Source of the DNA: a bacterium
GTDB taxonomy: Bacteria; Patescibacteriota; Minisyncoccia; UBA6257; Colwellbacteraceae
Reading direction: 5' to 3'
Assembly (NCBI GenBank): GCA_021839365.1
Contig: JAKCBB010000008.1
Span: 1-23,022 of the forward strand
DNA: 23,022 nucleotides
Under the pieces are notes generated by a model that saw nothing but the letters and a program-made list of their open reading frames with translations, did not search any database and was not told the origin of the DNA. Positions 1-8,988 of the stretch are shown piece after piece. Positions within the stretch are counted from its first letter, which is position 1. Every line of letters starts with the position of its first letter. The position numbers and the translations under genes were made by a program.

Positions 1-125
1 ACGGAGGCAACGACAATGTCGCCTATGCCGGCGGTTTTTTTGCGTCCTCCCAAAATTCTGAAGCATCTTACTAGCTTTGCTCCGGAATTGTCAGCAACAT
101 GTAAAATAGAGCGTTCCTGTATCAT
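1..125 (-). CDS. rplN: 50S ribosomal protein L14, 3' part beyond window
   Basis: Reading leftwards from the ATG at 125, the protein begins [17 protein letters not shown] and continues to a segment containing ILGG and GDIVVAS. This matches the N-terminus of ribosomal protein L14, which sits at the subunit interface of the 50S. Only 41 codons are in the window and the gene runs off its left edge. It starts 2 bases after the rpsQ stop, so it is very likely translated from the same mRNA. Identification is strong because this N-terminus is highly conserved and the gene order rpsQ-rplN is the usual one. Confidence 0.93.
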   Translation of the reverse strand, partial: MIQERSILHVADNSGAKLVRCFRILGGRKKTAGIGDIVVAS

Positions 126-127
126 AG

Positions 128-433
128 TTATTCCTTGTTTTCAGTCTCTTCAAGCGGAGCGGTTTCGACTTTTTTGCCGCGGGAAATAAGTTCGACAACC
201 TTCCATTTCTTATCCTTGGAAATCGGTCTCGATTCCTCCATGACAACCCTATCTCCGGCGCGATACTCATTGTTCTCGTCGTGGGCTTTAAATTTTTTGC
301 TGATCTTGCGGTACTTCTTATACTTCGGAGCGAGTTTCATGCGCTCAACCAAAACAACGACGGTCTTGGCCATCTTATCGGAAACAACAGTTCCCTCCAG
401 CCGCTTTCTAATTATTTCTTTATTTTCCGGCAT
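128..433 (-). CDS. rpsQ: 30S ribosomal protein S17
   Basis: This 101-residue protein is S17, a primary 16S rRNA binder with an OB fold. Visible family signatures are [16 protein letters not shown] near the N-terminus, the [15 protein letters not shown] stretch, and [22 protein letters not shown]. It is longer than the usual 80-90 residues because of an acidic, glutamate-rich C-terminal tail. Its ATG at 433 lies inside the end of rpmC (14-base overlap), which suggests translational coupling. No Shine-Dalgarno sequence is evident before the start. Confidence 0.95.
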   Translation of the reverse strand: MPENKEIIRKRLEGTVVSDKMAKTVVVLVERMKLAPKYKKYRKISKKFKAHDENNEYRAGDRVVMEESRPISKDKKWKVVELISRGKKVETAPLEETENKE

Positions 434-626
434 ATTTTTTCTGGTTTATAAAAGTCAGGATTCTCGCCGTTTTCTTTCTCGCCTCTCGGAGATCTTTTAT
501 AACATCCTGTTTTCCGCGATAAACGCTTATTCTAAGATCAGAAACCTTTCCGCGAGCCGCAACAAGCTCTCTTTCGAGCTCGACTCCATCTTTTTCTTTT
601 AACTTCTGAATCTCGTTCTTTTTCAT
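420..626 (-). CDS. rpmC: 50S ribosomal protein L29
   Basis: This 68-residue, highly charged helical protein fits L29, which lies near the peptide exit tunnel and helps dock the signal recognition particle and trigger factor. The ELERELVAARGKVSDLRI segment and the RKKTARILTFINQKK segment match the two helices of L29. It sits between rplP and rpsQ as in most bacteria, beginning 1 base after the rplP stop codon and overlapping rpsQ by 14 bases at its own end. Confidence 0.92.
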   Translation of the reverse strand: MKKNEIQKLKEKDGVELERELVAARGKVSDLRISVYRGKQDVIKDLREARKKTARILTFINQKKYAGK

Positions 627-627
627 A

Positions 628-1038
628 TTACTTGGTTAGAATCTTTGTCTTAAAAGGAAGCTTGTGTCCCGCAAGCGTCAAAGCGCGCTTCGCGACATCT
701 TCTTTTATGCCATCCATTTCCAAGATTATTCTTCCCGGCCTTACCGGAAAAACGTAATGATCGACAGATCCCTTGCCTCCTCCCATAGTAACCTCGGGAG
801 GTCTTTTGGTAATAGGTTTATCTGGAAAAACCCTTATCCAAACCTTACCCTCTCTTTTAATAAAGTTGGTTACCGTGCGGCGAGCCGCTTCTATCTGATT
901 AGACTTCAACCAAGCCGGCTCCGTAGCCTGAAGGCCGTAGGTTCCGAAAGCGAGATAGCAACCACGCGTGTCAAGCGTTCTTTTTTTAGAACGTCCTTTC
1001 TGCCACTTTCTGTGTTTGACCTTTTTCGGAATAAGCAT
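628..1038 (-). CDS. rplP: 50S ribosomal protein L16
   Basis: This 136-residue protein is L16, which binds 23S rRNA near the A-site tRNA elbow and is needed late in 50S assembly. Signatures include [16 protein letters not shown] at the N-terminus, the [20 protein letters not shown] core, and [20 protein letters not shown], where the conserved arginine-containing loop lies. Length is normal for the family. It starts 5 bases after rpsC. The region before the ATG is A/T-rich with no Shine-Dalgarno sequence. Confidence 0.96.
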   Translation of the reverse strand: MLIPKKVKHRKWQKGRSKKRTLDTRGCYLAFGTYGLQATEPAWLKSNQIEAARRTVTNFIKREGKVWIRVFPDKPITKRPPEVTMGGGKGSVDHYVFPVRPGRIILEMDGIKEDVAKRALTLAGHKLPFKTKILTK

Positions 1039-1043
1039 GGATT

Positions 1044-1688
1044 TTATTTATTGTTAAAAATCTCTCCGCGGTATACCCAAACTTTAATACCGACCGTTCC
1101 GGCGGTCGTAAAAGCCGTTGCTTCTCCATAATCGATATCCGAACGCAATGTCGAAAGAGGAAGCTTGCCTGTCGCTAAATGTTCCGTGCGGGCAATTTCA
1201 TTTCCATCCAACCTGCCGGCAACTTCTATCTTGGCGCCTTTGACATCACGGCTCTGCTTTAAGGAATCTATGTATTTTTTAATAGTCCTTCTGAACTTGA
1301 AACGCTTCTCAAGGTCCCAGGCGATATTCTGCGCGACAACCGCCGCCGAGGTTTCCGTTCTCTTCAGCTCCTCGACGCTTAAGTTTAAAGCAACCTTAGA
1401 TTTGATAGCTTTTTCCAGCGTTTTCGTCAAGTCTTCGACGCCTTTTCCCCCGCGGCCGATGATAAGCCCTGGCCTGCTGGCTTTAATGAAAACGCGATAT
1501 CTGTCCGGTGTGCGCTCTATCTCTATTCTGGCTATTCCGGCCTGCCCTATTTTTTTAAAAATAGCCGTCCTTATTTTTTCATCTTCCTCAAGCCACACGG
1601 CAAAATTGCGCTTGCTAGTAATCCAACGCGTGTCCCATTGTCTGCTAATACCTAACCTATATGAACTTGGCTTAATCCTTCTACTCAT
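1044..1688 (-). CDS. rpsC: 30S ribosomal protein S3
   Basis: This 214-residue protein is S3, which lines the mRNA entry channel on the 30S head and contributes to mRNA unwinding. It has an N-terminal KH type 2 domain with the GXXG loop seen as [13 protein letters not shown], and a C-terminal domain containing [21 protein letters not shown] and the [19 protein letters not shown] stretch. Length is slightly below the usual 215-235. It begins 2 bases after the rplV stop. The upstream region is A/T-rich and lacks an SD. Confidence 0.96.
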   Translation of the reverse strand: MSRRIKPSSYRLGISRQWDTRWITSKRNFAVWLEEDEKIRTAIFKKIGQAGIARIEIERTPDRYRVFIKASRPGLIIGRGGKGVEDLTKTLEKAIKSKVALNLSVEELKRTETSAAVVAQNIAWDLEKRFKFRRTIKKYIDSLKQSRDVKGAKIEVAGRLDGNEIARTEHLATGKLPLSTLRSDIDYGEATAFTTAGTVGIKVWVYRGEIFNNK

Positions 1689-1690
1689 GT

Positions 1691-2197
1691 TTAAATAGCT
1701 TTTCTCCTGAAGATTCTGCGACGAGGAGTAGCTCCGGTCGTTTTTTCTTCCTTCGACTTCTGTTCCGAAGTATCTTTCGGCTTTTCTTTCTGCTTGGCTT
1801 CTTTAACCGGGGACTGTTTTATTTTCTTCCCTACGCGGTGGAAAGAGAATCTCGGCTTCGCGCTATCTTTTTCCCCTAGAACGATAGTAATATGACTGCG
1901 CTTCTTTTGTATAGGCGTAGCTCTCCCCTGCGCGCGCGGCAGGTATCTTTTGAGCATTATGCTTTTATCTACGAAAATCGTTTTTATGAAAAGCTTATTC
2001 TCGTCCAATTTGGAATTTTTGGCATTGCTAACGGCTGAATAGATAAGTTTTCTTATCGGATCGGTCCCACGCAGGGCGTTCATCTCCAATTGAGCCAGAG
2101 CCTCGTTAACCGTCAATCCTCGGATTAAATCCGCCACCAATCGCGCCTTGCGCGGGGCTAAATCAAAATTTTTCAATACGGCTTTTGTTTCAGTCAT
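1691..2197 (-). CDS. rplV: 50S ribosomal protein L22 with long C-terminal extension
   Basis: Residues 1 to about 110 are a normal L22 core, the protein whose beta hairpin reaches into the peptide exit tunnel: APRKARLVADLIRGLTVNEAL near the start, then SAVSNAKNSKLDENKLF, and LKRYLPRAQGRATPIQKKRSHI marking the hairpin. The remaining roughly 58 residues form a low-complexity tail rich in Lys, Glu, Pro and Ser, ending in an arginine cluster (RRRIFRRK). The usual length is about 110, so the tail is an addition. It sits between rpsS and rpsC in standard order. Confidence 0.94.
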   Translation of the reverse strand: MTETKAVLKNFDLAPRKARLVADLIRGLTVNEALAQLEMNALRGTDPIRKLIYSAVSNAKNSKLDENKLFIKTIFVDKSIMLKRYLPRAQGRATPIQKKRSHITIVLGEKDSAKPRFSFHRVGKKIKQSPVKEAKQKEKPKDTSEQKSKEEKTTGATPRRRIFRRKAI

Positions 2198-2202
2198 GGC
2201 TT

Positions 2203-2514
2203 TTATTTTTTGGCGGCGGACTCGGCAACCTTAGCCTTTGCCTCCAATTCTTTTTGGATTTTTCCTCCGTGTTTCACGAATTTTCTAGTAATGGCAAATT
2301 CCCCAAAGCGGTGTCCCACCATCTCTTCGGTAACTAAAACCGACACAAAATCCTTGCCGTTATGCACTCCGAAAGTAAAACCTATCATCTCCGGAGAGAT
2401 TTCAGAGCTACGCGACCAAGTCTTTATAACCGTTCTGTCGCCGGCCTTTAACCCTGCTATCTTTTTAAGCAGGCGATCATCAATATACGGTCCTTTGCTT
2501 GCGGATCTACTCAT
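2203..2514 (-). CDS. rpsS: 30S ribosomal protein S19
   Basis: This 103-residue protein is S19, which pairs with S13 in the 30S head near the A and P sites. Signatures are [40 protein letters not shown] with the conserved WSR motif, and [21 protein letters not shown] short basic/alanine-rich tail makes it slightly longer than the usual 92. It lies 9 bases after rplB and 5 bases before rplV. No SD is visible ahead of the ATG. Confidence 0.96.
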   Translation of the reverse strand: MSRSASKGPYIDDRLLKKIAGLKAGDRTVIKTWSRSSEISPEMIGFTFGVHNGKDFVSVLVTEEMVGHRFGEFAITRKFVKHGGKIQKELEAKAKVAESAAKK

Positions 2515-2523
2515 GGTTTAATT

Positions 2524-3360
2524 TTATTTTCTCTTCTTCTTTACGCGGCGGGAAACAATAAGGCTGTTTGACCATTTTTGTTTCTTCCTGGTCTTGCGTC
2601 CTCCGGTAACCTTACCCCAAATCGTCTTGGGCCTCTTGGTGCCTCTCGGCTGTCTTCCTTCTCCGCCTCCATATGGATGATCGACCGGATTCATGACGCT
2701 GCCTCTAACAGTGGGTCTTACGCCCATGTGCCTGACTCTTCCAGCCTTGCCTAAAACAACAAGTTTGTTGTCTAGGTTGGAAACCTGGCCCAAAGAAGCC
2801 ATGTTTCCCCAAAGGATTTTTCTTACCTCGCCTGAGGGCATTTTGATATGGGTGTATCCGTCCTCCTGAGCAAGAACCATAGCCGAACTTCCGGCGCTTC
2901 TTATTATCTGTCCGCCCTTTCCCGGATTCAACTCTACGTTAAAAACAGAGTATCCAACCGGAATGCTCTTAAGAGCAGCGCGGTTTCCAGGAACAAGCGA
3001 GGCGTTTTCTCCGGCTATTATTTGAGCTCCGACTTTTATTCCGTCCGGGGCCAAGTGATAGCGGCGATCCCCGTCTTTATAAACAACGCGCATAATGAAA
3101 GCTGTGCGGTACGGATCATATTCCAGAGCTTCGACTTTTCCCGGAACGCCGATTTTGTTTTGCTTAAAATCTATGATGCGGTAAAGTTTCTTTACTCCGC
3201 CACCCTGATGACGAACGGTTATTCTGCCGCGATTATTTCTTCCGCCATGGGATTGCAAGGAAATAAGCTTGTTTTTTAACGGTTTAATATCGCTCAGAGA
3301 CGAGAAGTCCGGAGAAGTCATATGCCGCCTTGATGGAGTCGTAGGATTATTGCGCTTCAT
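2524..3360 (-). CDS. rplB: 50S ribosomal protein L2
   Basis: This 278-residue protein is L2, required for subunit association and for an active peptidyl transferase centre. The N-terminal OB-fold region includes GGRNNRGRITVRHQGGGVKK, and the C-terminal SH3-like domain includes MNPVDHPYGGGEGRQPRG, which holds the functionally important histidine of the family. The lysine/arginine-rich C-terminus is typical. Length matches the family (about 275). It follows rplW with a 2-base gap. Confidence 0.97.
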   Translation of the reverse strand: MKRNNPTTPSRRHMTSPDFSSLSDIKPLKNKLISLQSHGGRNNRGRITVRHQGGGVKKLYRIIDFKQNKIGVPGKVEALEYDPYRTAFIMRVVYKDGDRRYHLAPDGIKVGAQIIAGENASLVPGNRAALKSIPVGYSVFNVELNPGKGGQIIRSAGSSAMVLAQEDGYTHIKMPSGEVRKILWGNMASLGQVSNLDNKLVVLGKAGRVRHMGVRPTVRGSVMNPVDHPYGGGEGRQPRGTKRPKTIWGKVTGGRKTRKKQKWSNSLIVSRRVKKKRK

Positions 3361-3362
3361 GG

Positions 3363-3614
3363 TTATGATTCGATATTTATCTTATCTCCGGCCTTAAGGG
3401 TAACGATAACCTTTTTTACATTCTTTCTTTTATTTTTAATGCGGGTAACATTAACCCTCAGGATTTTAACCTTATACATCTCCTCCACGGCTTTTTTTAC
3501 CTCGCTCTTATTGGAGCGGTTATCAACTAAAAAAGTGTATTTGCCGGATTCCGTTTTTCCGACGGCCTTTTCGCTTATAACCGGATATTTAATTAAAAGC
3601 TTATTTGCCTGCAT
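3363..3614 (-). CDS. rplW: 50S ribosomal protein L23
   Basis: This 83-residue protein is L23, which surrounds the peptide exit site and is the docking point for trigger factor. Family signatures are KYPVISEKAVGKTESGKYTFLVD, then KSEVKKAVEEMYKVKILRVNV. It is shorter than the usual 95-100 residues: the loop between the last strands (KNKRKNVKKVIVTL) is compact. The ATG at 3614 lies inside the end of rplD (14-base overlap), suggesting coupled translation. Confidence 0.93.
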   Translation of the reverse strand: MQANKLLIKYPVISEKAVGKTESGKYTFLVDNRSNKSEVKKAVEEMYKVKILRVNVTRIKNKRKNVKKVIVTLKAGDKINIES

Positions 3615-4245
3615 TGTAATGTTCGGATATGGAAGAAATCGCCTCTTTATCTAAAAGAACATCGTGATACCTCAATAAATCGTAAATATTCAACGAAGAG
3701 GCATCGAGACTCTTTACTGAGGGGATGTTCCTGCTGACCCTAAAGACCATCCTGTCTCCCTGTGGAATAAGCAAGACACTAAGCTTGCCTTCTTGTCCGA
3801 GTTTTTTAAAGAACGACGAGAGATAAGCGTGTGCCGCTTTGGTTTTTTCACCAAGTTCAAGAGAGTCTATGACTTTCAATTCGCCGTCGGCAAGTTTTTT
3901 AGAAAGCAGAGAAAACATCGCCGCCTGACGCTGTTTCTTGTTTATTTTAACGGAATAATCTTTCTCCTTTTTAGGACCGTGGGCCGCTCCTCCATGAACC
4001 CATACCGGGGATCTGGTGGAACCCTGACGGGCACGGCCGGTATGCTTCTGTTTCCACGGTTTCTTTCCGCCTCCCGCGACCTCGCTTCTGTCTTTGGCGT
4101 GGGCTATCGTGTCGCGGCTATTGTTCTCCTGGGCGCGTAAAGCTTGATGAACAAGATCGGCGTTCCATTTACGGTTAAAAATGCGGTCTTCCGCTTCCAC
4201 ATTTCCAATTATTTCCCCATTCTTGTTGTAAACATCGAGCTTCAT
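3601..4245 (-). CDS. rplD: 50S ribosomal protein L4
   Basis: This 214-residue protein is L4, whose long loop lines the exit tunnel and which in many bacteria also represses the S10 operon. The tunnel loop is visible as a basic GGGKKPWKQKHTGRARQG stretch followed by RSPVWVHGGAAHGPK. The C-terminal globular part ends with SLNIYDLLRYHDVLLDKEAI. Length is normal. It starts 10 bases after rplC. Whether it autoregulates here cannot be read from the sequence, although a hairpin precedes rplC (4710-4737). Confidence 0.95.
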   Translation of the reverse strand: MKLDVYNKNGEIIGNVEAEDRIFNRKWNADLVHQALRAQENNSRDTIAHAKDRSEVAGGGKKPWKQKHTGRARQGSTRSPVWVHGGAAHGPKKEKDYSVKINKKQRQAAMFSLLSKKLADGELKVIDSLELGEKTKAAHAYLSSFFKKLGQEGKLSVLLIPQGDRMVFRVSRNIPSVKSLDASSLNIYDLLRYHDVLLDKEAISSISEHYNAGK

Positions 4246-4255
4246 GGCAATAAAA

Positions 4256-4687
4256 TTATTTCTGAACTTTTATCACTCTTCCCGGAACTCCCGGCACCGC
4301 TCCGCCGAGATAGATTATTTTGTTCTTCTCGTCCAATTGGACAACTTCAAGATTGGCAGTTACATTATTACCCCCCATTCTTCCGGCCATTTTTCTTCCG
4401 GGAAAAACATGCTGAGGCGCGGTGCTGCCGATAGAGCCGGGAGCACGCCAGCGGTTCTTCTGGCCGTGGGTTTTCGGACCTCCGTGAAATCCGTGTCTTT
4501 TAACAACCCCTTGAAAACCCTTTCCTTTGCTCGCGCCTTGAACTTTAACCTTGTCGCCTACAGCGATACCAAGGCCGGATGAATCACCGCTATCAACACT
4601 TATAACAGCAACCGGAGTTACCGCGAAAATCTTACCGTCGCGGTATACCTGGCTCATCTTCATCTTTTTGGCTTTGATCTTAGTCAT
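4256..4687 (-). CDS. rplC: 50S ribosomal protein L3, shortened form
   Basis: This 143-residue protein is L3, but it is about 60-65 residues shorter than the usual 205-210. The N-terminal strand (KMKMSQVYRDGKIFAVTPVAVI, residues about 8-29, in place of the family's KLGMTQIF segment) leads almost directly, after a short Asp/Ser/Gly linker around residue 35, into VGDKVKVQGASKGKGFQG. The middle part found in typical bacterial L3 is missing. The conserved GFHGGPKTHGQ and RAPGSIGS loop near the peptidyl transferase centre is retained, as is the C-terminal GAVPGVPG. The reading frame is intact, so this looks like a natural short form rather than a broken gene. An AGGAG at 4700-4704 lies 12 bases before the ATG, unusual here because most neighbours lack an SD. 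Confidence 0.92.
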   Translation of the reverse strand: MTKIKAKKMKMSQVYRDGKIFAVTPVAVISVDSGDSSGLGIAVGDKVKVQGASKGKGFQGVVKRHGFHGGPKTHGQKNRWRAPGSIGSTAPQHVFPGRKMAGRMGGNNVTANLEVVQLDEKNKIIYLGGAVPGVPGRVIKVQK

Positions 4688-4709
4688 GATCTTACAAACT
4701 CCTAATTAA

Positions 4710-4737
4710 AACAACCGGGGGATATGCCTCGGTTGTT
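4710..4737 (-). promoter_or_regulatory. Hairpin between rpsJ and rplC, candidate attenuator
   Basis: On the minus strand the bases AACAACCGAGG and CCCCCGGTTGTT face each other around a short ATAT-containing loop, giving a stem of about 10 pairs with one mismatch. It is followed by TTTTAATT and then by the rplC ribosome binding site. The position inside an 85-base gap, much larger than other gaps in the operon, suggests partial termination or control of rplC translation. This is inferred from structure only. Confidence 0.45.
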
Positions 4738-4772
4738 CTAATTCCTGTGCTCTATCCCTACTGTTCCCTATT

Positions 4773-5099
4773 CTACGCCATTTTTATTTCCACATCAACC
4801 CCCGCCGGGAGATTCAGGTCGCTTAGGGATTCCATCAGTTTTTGGTTCGGGTTAAGGATATCGACGAGTCTTTTATGAATCCTCATTTCAAACTGCTCTC
4901 TGGATGTCTTATGAACGAAAGTGGAACGGTTTACCGTGTACCTTCTAAATTCCGTCGGCAACGGTATCGGGCCGATTATCTCAGCGTTATACCTGTGCAG
5001 GGTATCAACTATCTGCCGACAGGAATTATCCACCAGGCGGTGGTCGTAAGACTTGATTCGCAGTCTAAGCCTATCGTTCTTTTCTCCTTCCTTAGCCAT
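4773..5099 (-). CDS. rpsJ: 30S ribosomal protein S10
   Basis: This 108-residue protein is S10 (NusE), a component of the 30S head and, in many bacteria, of antitermination complexes with NusB. Signatures are LRLRIKSYDHRLVDNSCRQIVDT, IIGPIPLPTEFRRYTVNRSTFVHKTSREQFEMR with the conserved long loop, and PAGVDVEIKMA at the end. Length is close to the usual 102-105. It begins 6 bases after the tuf stop, so the str and S10 blocks form one continuous gene string here. Confidence 0.96.
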   Translation of the reverse strand: MAKEGEKNDRLRLRIKSYDHRLVDNSCRQIVDTLHRYNAEIIGPIPLPTEFRRYTVNRSTFVHKTSREQFEMRIHKRLVDILNPNQKLMESLSDLNLPAGVDVEIKMA

Positions 5100-5105
5100 T
5101 TTAAG

Positions 5106-6305
5106 CTACTTTATTATCTTGCTTACAACTCCGGCTCCGACGGTGTGTCCACCTTCGCGGATAGCAAACCTTTGTTTTTCATCAAGAGCTATCGGAGAAA
5201 TAAGCTTAACGCTGAATTTAACGGTGTCTCCAGGCATAACCATCTCTACGCCCTCGGCCAATTTCACCTCGCCGGTGACATCGGTCGTACGGATGTAGAA
5301 CTGCGGCTTGTAACCGTTAAAAACTGGAGTGTGCCTTCCGCCTTCCTCTTTGCTAAGGATATAAACCTCAGCCTCGAATTCGGTATGCGGGGTAATGGCT
5401 CCCGGTTTGGCGACAACCTGTCCGCGCTGGACATCTTCTTTTTTCAAACCGCGGAGAAGAATGCCGACATTGTCTCCGGCCATACCTTCATCAAGCATCT
5501 TATTGAACATCTCGATTCCGGTAACTACCGTTTTCTGAGTCGGTTTCAATCCTACGATTTCAACTTCATCGTTAACCTTGACGACTCCTCTCTCAATTTT
5601 TCCGGTAACAACAGTTCCGCGCCCTTCGATAGAGAATACATCCTCGATAGGCATAAGGAACGGCTTATCGGTGTCTCTTTTCGGTTCGGGGATATACTCG
5701 TCCAAGTACTTGACGAGTTCAAGTATCGGCTGAGCATCCGGATCATCGGCAGACTTCGCTTCAAGCGCTTTCAAAGCCGATCCGCGGACCACCGGCACCT
5801 CGTCTCCCGGGAATTCGTATTTCTTAAGAAGTTCGCGAACCTCGGCTTCAACTAAATCGACAAGCTCCGGATCGTCAACCATATCAACCTTATTAAGGAA
5901 GACAATGATAGCCGGAACCCCGACTTGATGAGCGAGCAAAACATGCTCTCTTGTCTGAGGCATGGGGCCGTCAGCGGCCGAAACCACGAGAATGGCTCCA
6001 TCCATCTGAGCGGCGCCGGTAATCATGTTCTTGATATAGTCGGCGTGTCCCGGAGCATCAATATGCGCGTAGTGACGCTTCTCCGATTCATATTCAGAGT
6101 GATGCAAAGCGATCGTAATGCCTCTCGCTTTTTCTTCAGGAGCGTTGTCTATTTGATCGACTCTTTCCTCCTTCTTCGCCCACCCCTTCAAGTGAAGCAC
6201 GTGGGTTATGGCCGCCGTAAGCGTGGTCTTACCGTGATCGATGTGGCCGATAGTACCCACGTTAACATGCGGCTTGTTTCTCGAAAACTTTTCTTTTTCC
6301 GCCAT
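5106..6305 (-). CDS. tuf: Elongation factor Tu
   Basis: This 399-residue protein is EF-Tu, the GTPase that delivers aminoacyl-tRNA to the ribosome. The G domain shows the P-loop [13 protein letters not shown] (residues about 17-29), switch I in [26 protein letters not shown] with the catalytic-site histidine of switch II, and NKVDM for guanine recognition. Domains 2 and 3 follow with [13 protein letters not shown] and [24 protein letters not shown]. Length is normal. The 90-base gap from fusA holds a candidate promoter, so tuf may also be transcribed on its own. The bases before the ATG are very A-rich with no SD. Confidence 0.98.
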   Translation of the reverse strand: MAEKEKFSRNKPHVNVGTIGHIDHGKTTLTAAITHVLHLKGWAKKEERVDQIDNAPEEKARGITIALHHSEYESEKRHYAHIDAPGHADYIKNMITGAAQMDGAILVVSAADGPMPQTREHVLLAHQVGVPAIIVFLNKVDMVDDPELVDLVEAEVRELLKKYEFPGDEVPVVRGSALKALEAKSADDPDAQPILELVKYLDEYIPEPKRDTDKPFLMPIEDVFSIEGRGTVVTGKIERGVVKVNDEVEIVGLKPTQKTVVTGIEMFNKMLDEGMAGDNVGILLRGLKKEDVQRGQVVAKPGAITPHTEFEAEVYILSKEEGGRHTPVFNGYKPQFYIRTTDVTGEVKLAEGVEMVMPGDTVKFSVKLISPIALDEKQRFAIREGGHTVGAGVVSKIIK

Positions 6306-6359
6306 GTTTTATTTTTTGTTTATTAGCGTCAGCTTTTTAAGCTATAAATCGACTTGTTT

Positions 6360-6388
6360 AATCTATATTAACACCTAATTCCTGTCAA
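6360..6388 (-). promoter_or_regulatory. Candidate internal promoter for tuf
   Basis: On the minus strand an exact TTGACA (6383-6388) lies just after the fusA stop codon. A -10 candidate follows: TAGATT at 17 bases spacing (6360-6365) or TATAGA at 15 bases (6362-6367). The resulting leader before tuf would be about 50 bases and contains a small AGCTT/AAGCT hairpin near 6330-6345. A separate promoter would allow EF-Tu to be made in excess over the ribosomal proteins. The -35 is strong; the -10 is ambiguous. Confidence 0.5.
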
Positions 6389-6395
6389 TACAAAA

Positions 6396-8495
6396 TTACC
6401 TTTTACCATCCACTATTTCCTGTTCGATATTCTTCGGAACCTGTTCATAATGGCTGAATTCCATACTGAAAGTTCCTCTTCCCTGAGAAATAGAGCGAAG
6501 CTTCGTGGCGTATCCGAACATTTCGGAAAGAGGAATGTTTGCATCGACAACTTTTATATTCCCCCTGTCCGTCATCGACTCTATTCTCCCTCTCTTTGAA
6601 GAAACATCTCCGGTAACGTCTCCCAGAAAGTCTTGCGGAATAAGAACCTGGACTTTCATAATCGGCTCAAGGACAAAAGCACCCGCGCGTCTCGCGGCCT
6701 CCTGAAAAGCCATGGAGGCGGCAATTTTAAAAGCTACTTCGGATGAGTCAACTTCATGGAACGATCCGTCGTAAAGCGTAACCTGGACATCTACAACCGG
6801 ATATCCGGCAACGACGCCCTTAGCCAAAGATTCCTCAACTCCTTTTTCAACCGCGGGTATGAACTCCTGCGGAATTATTCCTCCTTTAATCGCGTTTATA
6901 AACTCGAATCCGGCACCTCTTTCCAAAGCCTTGAGCCTCAGCCAAACATGACCATACTGGCCGCGTCCTCCTGACTGGCGAATATATTTTCCTTCCGCTT
7001 CAGCTTCTCCCTTGATACTTTCGCGGTAAGCGACCTGCGGCTGTCCGACATCGGCTTCAACGCCGAACTCGCGGCGCATTCGATCGACAATAACATCCAG
7101 ATGAAGTTCGCCCATTCCAGCGATAATAGTTTCTCCGGTTTCGGAATCGCCGCTAACGCGGAATGTCGGATCCTCCTCGCCGAGCCTGCGTAAAGCCATG
7201 CCCATTTTTTCCTGATCGGCTTTGGTCTTCGGACTGATGCGTTCGCTTATAACCGGCTCAGGGAAAGAGATTTTTTCAAGAATAATAGGATTACTCGGAT
7301 CGCAGATAGTGTCTCCGGTAGTCGTGTCCTTCAGTCCAACAAGCGCTCCTATGTCTCCGGTTTCAACTACATCCAGTTCCTCGCGGTGATTGGCGTGCAT
7401 CTGAAGTATGCGCCCGACCCTTTCCTGGGAGTCCTTTGTGGAATTCAAGACATACGTTCCTTTGCTCATCTTTCCGGAATAAACGCGGAAATAAGCAAGA
7501 CTTCCGACGTAAGGATCTGTGGCAATTTTAAAAACAAGAGCGGAAAACGGAGCTTCGTCTTTGGCTTCGCGGGATATTTCTTCCTCGGTCTTAGGATTCG
7601 TTCCTTGAACCGGCGGAAGATCAAGCGGAGACGGAAGATACTCAACGACAGCATCCAAAACCAACTGAACTCCCTTATTCTTTAAAGCGGAGCCCGTAAG
7701 AACCGGGACCAGTTTGTTTTGAAGCGTCGCCTTGCGGAGAGCCTTCTTCAATTCGTCTATGCTTATCTCCCGTCCTTCCAAGAATTTTTCCGCCAGCGCG
7801 TCGTCGGTTTCAGCGATTTTTTCCACCAGTTTTTCACGGGCATTAACGGCCGCATCTTTGAGATCCGCGGGAATTTCCATCTCGACGATTCTTTCGCCGT
7901 TGTCTCCCTCGAATCTAAAGGCGGTCATATTGAACAGATCAATAACGCCGGCAAACGCCGATTCCGCTCCGATTGGAAGATTTATCGGAATAGCATTCGG
8001 AGTAAGCCTTTCGTGGATAGAGGCTAAGCTGTTTTCAAAACTGGCTCCAAGCCGGTCCATTTTATTGATGAAACAAAGACGCGGCACCTGGTATTCATCG
8101 GCGTATCTCCAGTTGGTTTCGGATTGCGGCTCAACGCCGGAAACGCCGTCAAAGACAACAACAGCGCCATCCAAGACGCGCAAAGACCTTTTGACTTCGA
8201 CGGTAAAGTCGATATGCCCCGGGGTGTCTATAAGATTGATTCTATGCTCGCGCTGTTTGTCTCCATGATTGTATGTAGGTATCCAATGAACGGTGGTCGC
8301 GGCAGAGGTAATAGTGATTCCCCTTTCTCTTTCCTGCTCCATCCAGTCCATAACCGCTTCTCCCTCATGCACCTCTCCTATCTTGTGGGAAATTCCGGTA
8401 TAGAAAAGAATGCGTTCGGAAACGGTTGTTTTTCCGGCATCAATATGGGCAATAATGCCGATATTCCTTACTTTTTCTAAAGGGTATTTACGCAT
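6396..8495 (-). CDS. fusA: Elongation factor G
   Basis: This 699-residue protein is EF-G, the GTPase that drives translocation and, with RRF, ribosome recycling. The G domain is complete: [22 protein letters not shown] (P-loop), [10 protein letters not shown] (switch I), DTPGHIDF (switch II) and NKMDR (guanine recognition). It is followed by the domain II beta barrel, domain III ([29 protein letters not shown]), domain IV with GQYGHVWL and the tip, and domain V ([27 protein letters not shown]). Length is standard for bacterial EF-G. It is 13 bases from rpsG. Confidence 0.98.
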   Translation of the reverse strand: MRKYPLEKVRNIGIIAHIDAGKTTVSERILFYTGISHKIGEVHEGEAVMDWMEQERERGITITSAATTVHWIPTYNHGDKQREHRINLIDTPGHIDFTVEVKRSLRVLDGAVVVFDGVSGVEPQSETNWRYADEYQVPRLCFINKMDRLGASFENSLASIHERLTPNAIPINLPIGAESAFAGVIDLFNMTAFRFEGDNGERIVEMEIPADLKDAAVNAREKLVEKIAETDDALAEKFLEGREISIDELKKALRKATLQNKLVPVLTGSALKNKGVQLVLDAVVEYLPSPLDLPPVQGTNPKTEEEISREAKDEAPFSALVFKIATDPYVGSLAYFRVYSGKMSKGTYVLNSTKDSQERVGRILQMHANHREELDVVETGDIGALVGLKDTTTGDTICDPSNPIILEKISFPEPVISERISPKTKADQEKMGMALRRLGEEDPTFRVSGDSETGETIIAGMGELHLDVIVDRMRREFGVEADVGQPQVAYRESIKGEAEAEGKYIRQSGGRGQYGHVWLRLKALERGAGFEFINAIKGGIIPQEFIPAVEKGVEESLAKGVVAGYPVVDVQVTLYDGSFHEVDSSEVAFKIAASMAFQEAARRAGAFVLEPIMKVQVLIPQDFLGDVTGDVSSKRGRIESMTDRGNIKVVDANIPLSEMFGYATKLRSISQGRGTFSMEFSHYEQVPKNIEQEIVDGKR

Positions 8496-8508
8496 AAGAG
8501 TCTAAAAA

Positions 8509-8976
8509 TTACCAGGAGAAATGAGCAAAAGCCCTGTTAGATTCCGCCATACGGTGAATATCCTGCTTCTTTTTAACGGCGGTCCCTTCGTTTTTATAAG
8601 CGGAAAGGATTTCCTCGGAAAGGCTCTGCGCCATATTTTTGCCCTTCTTCGAGCGGGCGGCATCTATAAGCCAGCGGCTGGCGAGCATGAATTTTCTTTC
8701 CGGGCGCACTTCGCGCGGAACTTGGTAGTTGGCTCCGCCGATTCTGCGGGAAGAAACTTCTACTCTCGGAGAGATATTGTCCATGGCTTTTTCGAAAACA
8801 GTTATGGGGTTTTCCCCGGCTTCTTTCTCTATCGCCTTCAAGGCGGCATAGACAACCCTTTCGGCGGCGGTTTTTTCGCCGTTTTTCATTATGTAGTTTA
8901 TAAAACGCGTCAAAGCCACGTTGCCATAGACGGCATCAGGCTTACGATCTCTTTTCTCGGCTCTCTTCCTTCTCAT
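8509..8976 (-). CDS. rpsG: 30S ribosomal protein S7
   Basis: This 155-residue protein is S7, which nucleates folding of the 16S 3' domain and contacts E-site tRNA. Signatures are the basic N-terminus with DAVYGNVALTRFINYIMKNGEK, ENISPRVEV-like NISPRVEVSSRRIGGANYQVP containing the beta hairpin, and the C-terminal MAESNRAFAHFSW. Length is the family norm (155-156). It lies 12 bases after rpsL and 13 before fusA. No SD is seen before the ATG. Confidence 0.97.
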   Translation of the reverse strand: MRRKRAEKRDRKPDAVYGNVALTRFINYIMKNGEKTAAERVVYAALKAIEKEAGENPITVFEKAMDNISPRVEVSSRRIGGANYQVPREVRPERKFMLASRWLIDAARSKKGKNMAQSLSEEILSAYKNEGTAVKKKQDIHRMAESNRAFAHFSW

Positions 8977-8988
8977 AATTTATAGACA

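Noticed and set aside
4842..5855. A 337-codon plus-strand open frame opposite rpsJ and tuf
   Set aside because: It is antisense to two highly conserved genes, crosses their boundary, and its translation has no recognisable domain. It is a shadow of strong codon bias on the other strand.
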